A DNA stretch of 6,372 bases from an uncultured Faecalibacterium sp. (GTDB lineage Bacteria; Bacillota; Clostridia; Oscillospirales; Ruminococcaceae), in contig CAAFSR010000221.1 of assembly GCA_900765705.1 (NCBI GenBank), positions 1 through 6,372 on the forward strand, read 5' to 3'. Made by a program: the position numbers and the translations under genes. The notes under the pieces are model-generated. The model was not told the DNA's origin and did not search any database. It saw only the letters and a program-made list of their open reading frames with translations. Below, piece by piece: positions 5,127-6,372 of this stretch (position 1 is the first letter of the stretch; each line of letters opens with the position of its first letter).

Positions 5127-5490
5127 AGGCAGAATGCCCACATTTTTGCCCAGAAATTTCCAGAATGCGGCGGTTTCCATTACGTCTTGTATAGGCGTTT
5201 CCTCCACCGGATGTGGAAAACTATGTGGAAAAGGTGGAAAACATCGTTGGAAACTGCGCTTCTTTTTCACAAAAACAGTGGAAAACCCGGTGGAAAAAGT
5301 GAAAAGTTCATTCCGGAACGGATAGTCCATACAATTTTCGGTTGTCGTTTTGGGACTTGAAACCCGCATGAATGCTGTGCTTTTGGCGCTTTTTCCACAC
5401 TGTGGAGGCTTCGGTGTGAAAAAATTGCTTTTGCGGCCTGTGCGTGCCGGGAAAGAAAGTGCAGTTTCAACGCCTTCCGCGTGGATTTTC

Positions 5491-5519
5491 TTGAATGCGG
5501 GGACCGGTCATGGTAAAAT
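5491..5519 (+). promoter_or_regulatory. Promoter of the rhomboid-like gene and holB
   Basis: TTGAAT (5491-5496), a 17-bp spacer, then TAAAAT (5514-5519), preceded by TGG, giving an extended -10. The expected start is near 5526, leaving a leader of about 42 nt with a small hairpin GCGGG/CCCGC (5538-5542/5547-5551) directly before the SD. Confidence 0.78.
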
Positions 5520-5567
5520 AGAAGCAATACGAAACTGGCGGGGCATCCCGCAACGGAGGCGAAACAC

Positions 5568-6212
5568 ATGAACAACTGGCTGAACAAGCTGGAGCGCAAA
5601 TACGGCCGCTACGGCATCCCCAACCTGACCAACATTCTGGTGGCCGGGCAGATCTTAGTGCTGGCCATCGAGCTGTTTGTTGACCGCACCATCACGGGCT
5701 GGCTGGGGCTGAACCGGTTCCTTCTGCTGCAGGGGCAGATATGGCGGGTGATAAGCTTTGTGTTCATCCCCTTTTCCGGCGGCAGCATCCTCAGCGTGGT
5801 GCTGGGCATCTATTTCACATGGTTCATCGGCACGGCGCTGGAGCGGGAGTGGGGCGACTTCCGCTACACGCTGTATCTGCTGTCCGGCATGCTGGGCACG
5901 GTGCTGGGCTGCCTGCTTACCGGCGTGACCGCCAGCACCTACTGCCTGTCCCTCTCGCTGCTGCTGGCCTTTGCCATGCTCTACCCGGAGGTGCAGCTGC
6001 TGCTGTTCTTCGTCATCCCTATCCGGGTGAAGTATTTCGGCGTTTTTGCGGCGGTGCTGTGGGTGTTCAGTTTTCTGGGCGCTTCCCTGCCCGGCAAGCT
6101 GGACTATCTGCTGTCCATGCTGAACGTCTGGCTCTTCTTTGCCCCCATGGCCTACCGCTCCCTCCGCGCATGGGTGCGCCGGGAGCAGTGGAAACGGAAA
6201 AACAGGAGATAA
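5568..6212 (+). CDS. Rhomboid-like membrane protein, apparently without protease active site
   Basis: A 214-aa polytopic membrane protein with about six hydrophobic segments (roughly residues 20-38, 55-70, 74-90, 100-120, 126-152, 156-195) and a basic C-terminal tail. GQIWRVISFVFIPF (56-69) and GTALEREWGDFRY (88-100) match the WR and E-x-x-WG features of the rhomboid/derlin fold. The usual catalytic GxSG is absent where expected (residues 122-133, STYCLSLSLL region), and the protein contains no histidine at all, so a Ser-His dyad cannot form. I read it as a rhomboid pseudoprotease. ATG 5568 has GGAGG (5555-5559) 8 nt upstream. It is probably cotranscribed with holB, which starts 3 nt after its stop. 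Its role is unknown; inactive rhomboids can act as membrane chaperones or degradation adaptors. Confidence 0.8.
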   Translation: MNNWLNKLERKYGRYGIPNLTNILVAGQILVLAIELFVDRTITGWLGLNRFLLLQGQIWRVISFVFIPFSGGSILSVVLGIYFTWFIGTALEREWGDFRYTLYLLSGMLGTVLGCLLTGVTASTYCLSLSLLLAFAMLYPEVQLLLFFVIPIRVKYFGVFAAVLWVFSFLGASLPGKLDYLLSMLNVWLFFAPMAYRSLRAWVRREQWKRKNRR

Positions 6213-6215
6213 ATC

Positions 6216-6372
6216 ATGATGCTGGACCGCATGGAAGGCAATGCAGAACTGAAAACCAGCGTGCAGCAGATGCTGGCCACCCGCCGGCTGACCCACAGCG
6301 TTCTGCTGGTGGGCGAGGCCGGGCTTGGCACCGGCTTTGCCGCCCGCTGCATTGCCGCCGACTACCTGTACC
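6216..6372 (+). CDS. holB: DNA polymerase III delta' subunit-like protein, N-terminal part (runs off window)
   Basis: The first 52 codons, starting MMLDRMEGNAELKTSVQQML, then RLTHSVLLVGEAGLGTGFAA. The opening (short helix, RLTHSVLLVGEAG, then a P-loop position) is the usual beginning of delta', a clamp-loader AAA+ subunit that helps place the beta sliding clamp on DNA. The Walker A position reads GEAGLGTG, with the lysine of GxxGxGK replaced by threonine; delta' subunits often lack ATP hydrolysis, so this is compatible. AGGAG (6204-6208) lies 7 nt before ATG 6216 and overlaps the end of the preceding gene. A second ATG follows at 6219. Only about one sixth of the protein is visible, so another AAA+ clamp-loader protein cannot be ruled out. 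Confidence 0.75.
   Translation, partial: MMLDRMEGNAELKTSVQQMLATRRLTHSVLLVGEAGLGTGFAARCIAADYLY

Larger units (their letters stand above)
4959..5406. other. DnaA-box cluster, candidate replication origin or DnaA-binding locus
   Basis: The gene-free stretch 4769-5567 contains six exact TTTTCCACA nonamers, one mismatch from the classical DnaA box TTATCCACA. Two are forward (4988-4996, 5391-5399) and four reverse (4963-4971, 5020-5028, 5212-5220, 5224-5232). Near matches in reverse orientation are GGTGGAAAA (5233-5241), AGTGGAAAA (5277-5285) and GGTGGAAAA (5289-5297). The last forward box is part of the palindrome TCCACAcTGTGGA (5394-5406). Boxes at 5212, 5224 and 5233 are closely phased. An AT-rich segment lies between the two groups. 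This density in noncoding DNA is typical of oriC. However, neither dnaA nor dnaN is in the window, and genes on both sides point the same way, so a secondary DnaA-titrating or regulatory locus is also possible. Confidence 0.65.

Noticed and set aside
5212..5297. CRISPR array from the repeated GTGGAAAA units
   Set aside because: The repeated unit is only 8-9 bp with irregular short spacing; DnaA-box-like sites explain it better.
4866..5369. Minus-strand ORF of 167 codons in the DnaA-box region
   Set aside because: Its repeated Phe-Pro-His stretches come from translating TTTTCCAC nonamers; no SD and no protein-like domain.

Overview
The window looks like chromosomal DNA of a moderately high-GC, strictly anaerobic Firmicute, most likely Faecalibacterium or a close relative in the Oscillospiraceae. 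This rests on a single-chain pyruvate:ferredoxin oxidoreductase with strong codon bias, sigma-A type promoters, GGAGG ribosome binding sites and the overall protein style. It was not confirmed by a database search. All recognisable genes lie on the + strand.

Layout. (1) 1-2081: C-terminal 692 codons of pyruvate:ferredoxin (flavodoxin) oxidoreductase (nifJ), open at the left edge. (2) 2082-2488: no protein gene, but strongly structured sequence. It includes two tandem hairpins that are diverged copies of each other with compensatory base-pair changes, and it ends in a strong intrinsic terminator. It is either a long structured 3' UTR of nifJ or a separate noncoding RNA. (3) 2600-2731: a compact transcription unit with an extended -10 promoter, a 5' stem-loop, a single-stranded stretch containing CCTCCT (an anti-Shine-Dalgarno sequence) and a 15-bp terminator hairpin. 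This has the form of a small regulatory RNA. (4) 2774-4719: a consensus-like promoter and a leader of about 335 nt, then mgtE (Mg2+ transporter/channel, 524 aa). The leader holds a hairpin at its 5' end, a 31-codon ORF starting Met-Asp-Pro-Asp, several competing hairpins and an intrinsic terminator. (5) 4730-4843: the mgtE terminator and a second perfect 16-bp hairpin oriented as a minus-strand terminator. (6) 4959-5406: about 450 bp without a gene, carrying six exact TTTTCCACA/TGTGGAAAA nonamers plus near matches, resembling a DnaA-box cluster (origin or DnaA-binding locus). (7) 5491-6372: a promoter followed by a rhomboid-like membrane protein and, 3 nt later, the start of holB (DNA polymerase III delta').

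The most interesting candidate system is the mgtE leader. The leader peptide begins with alternating acidic and proline residues, like enterobacterial MgtL, whose translation aborts when Mg2+ is low. The downstream RNA has mutually exclusive pairings that could couple completion of that ORF to termination before mgtE. The neighbouring anti-Shine-Dalgarno small RNA could add post-transcriptional control; its CCTCCTC matches the mgtE ribosome binding site exactly. These are inferences from sequence and have not been tested.
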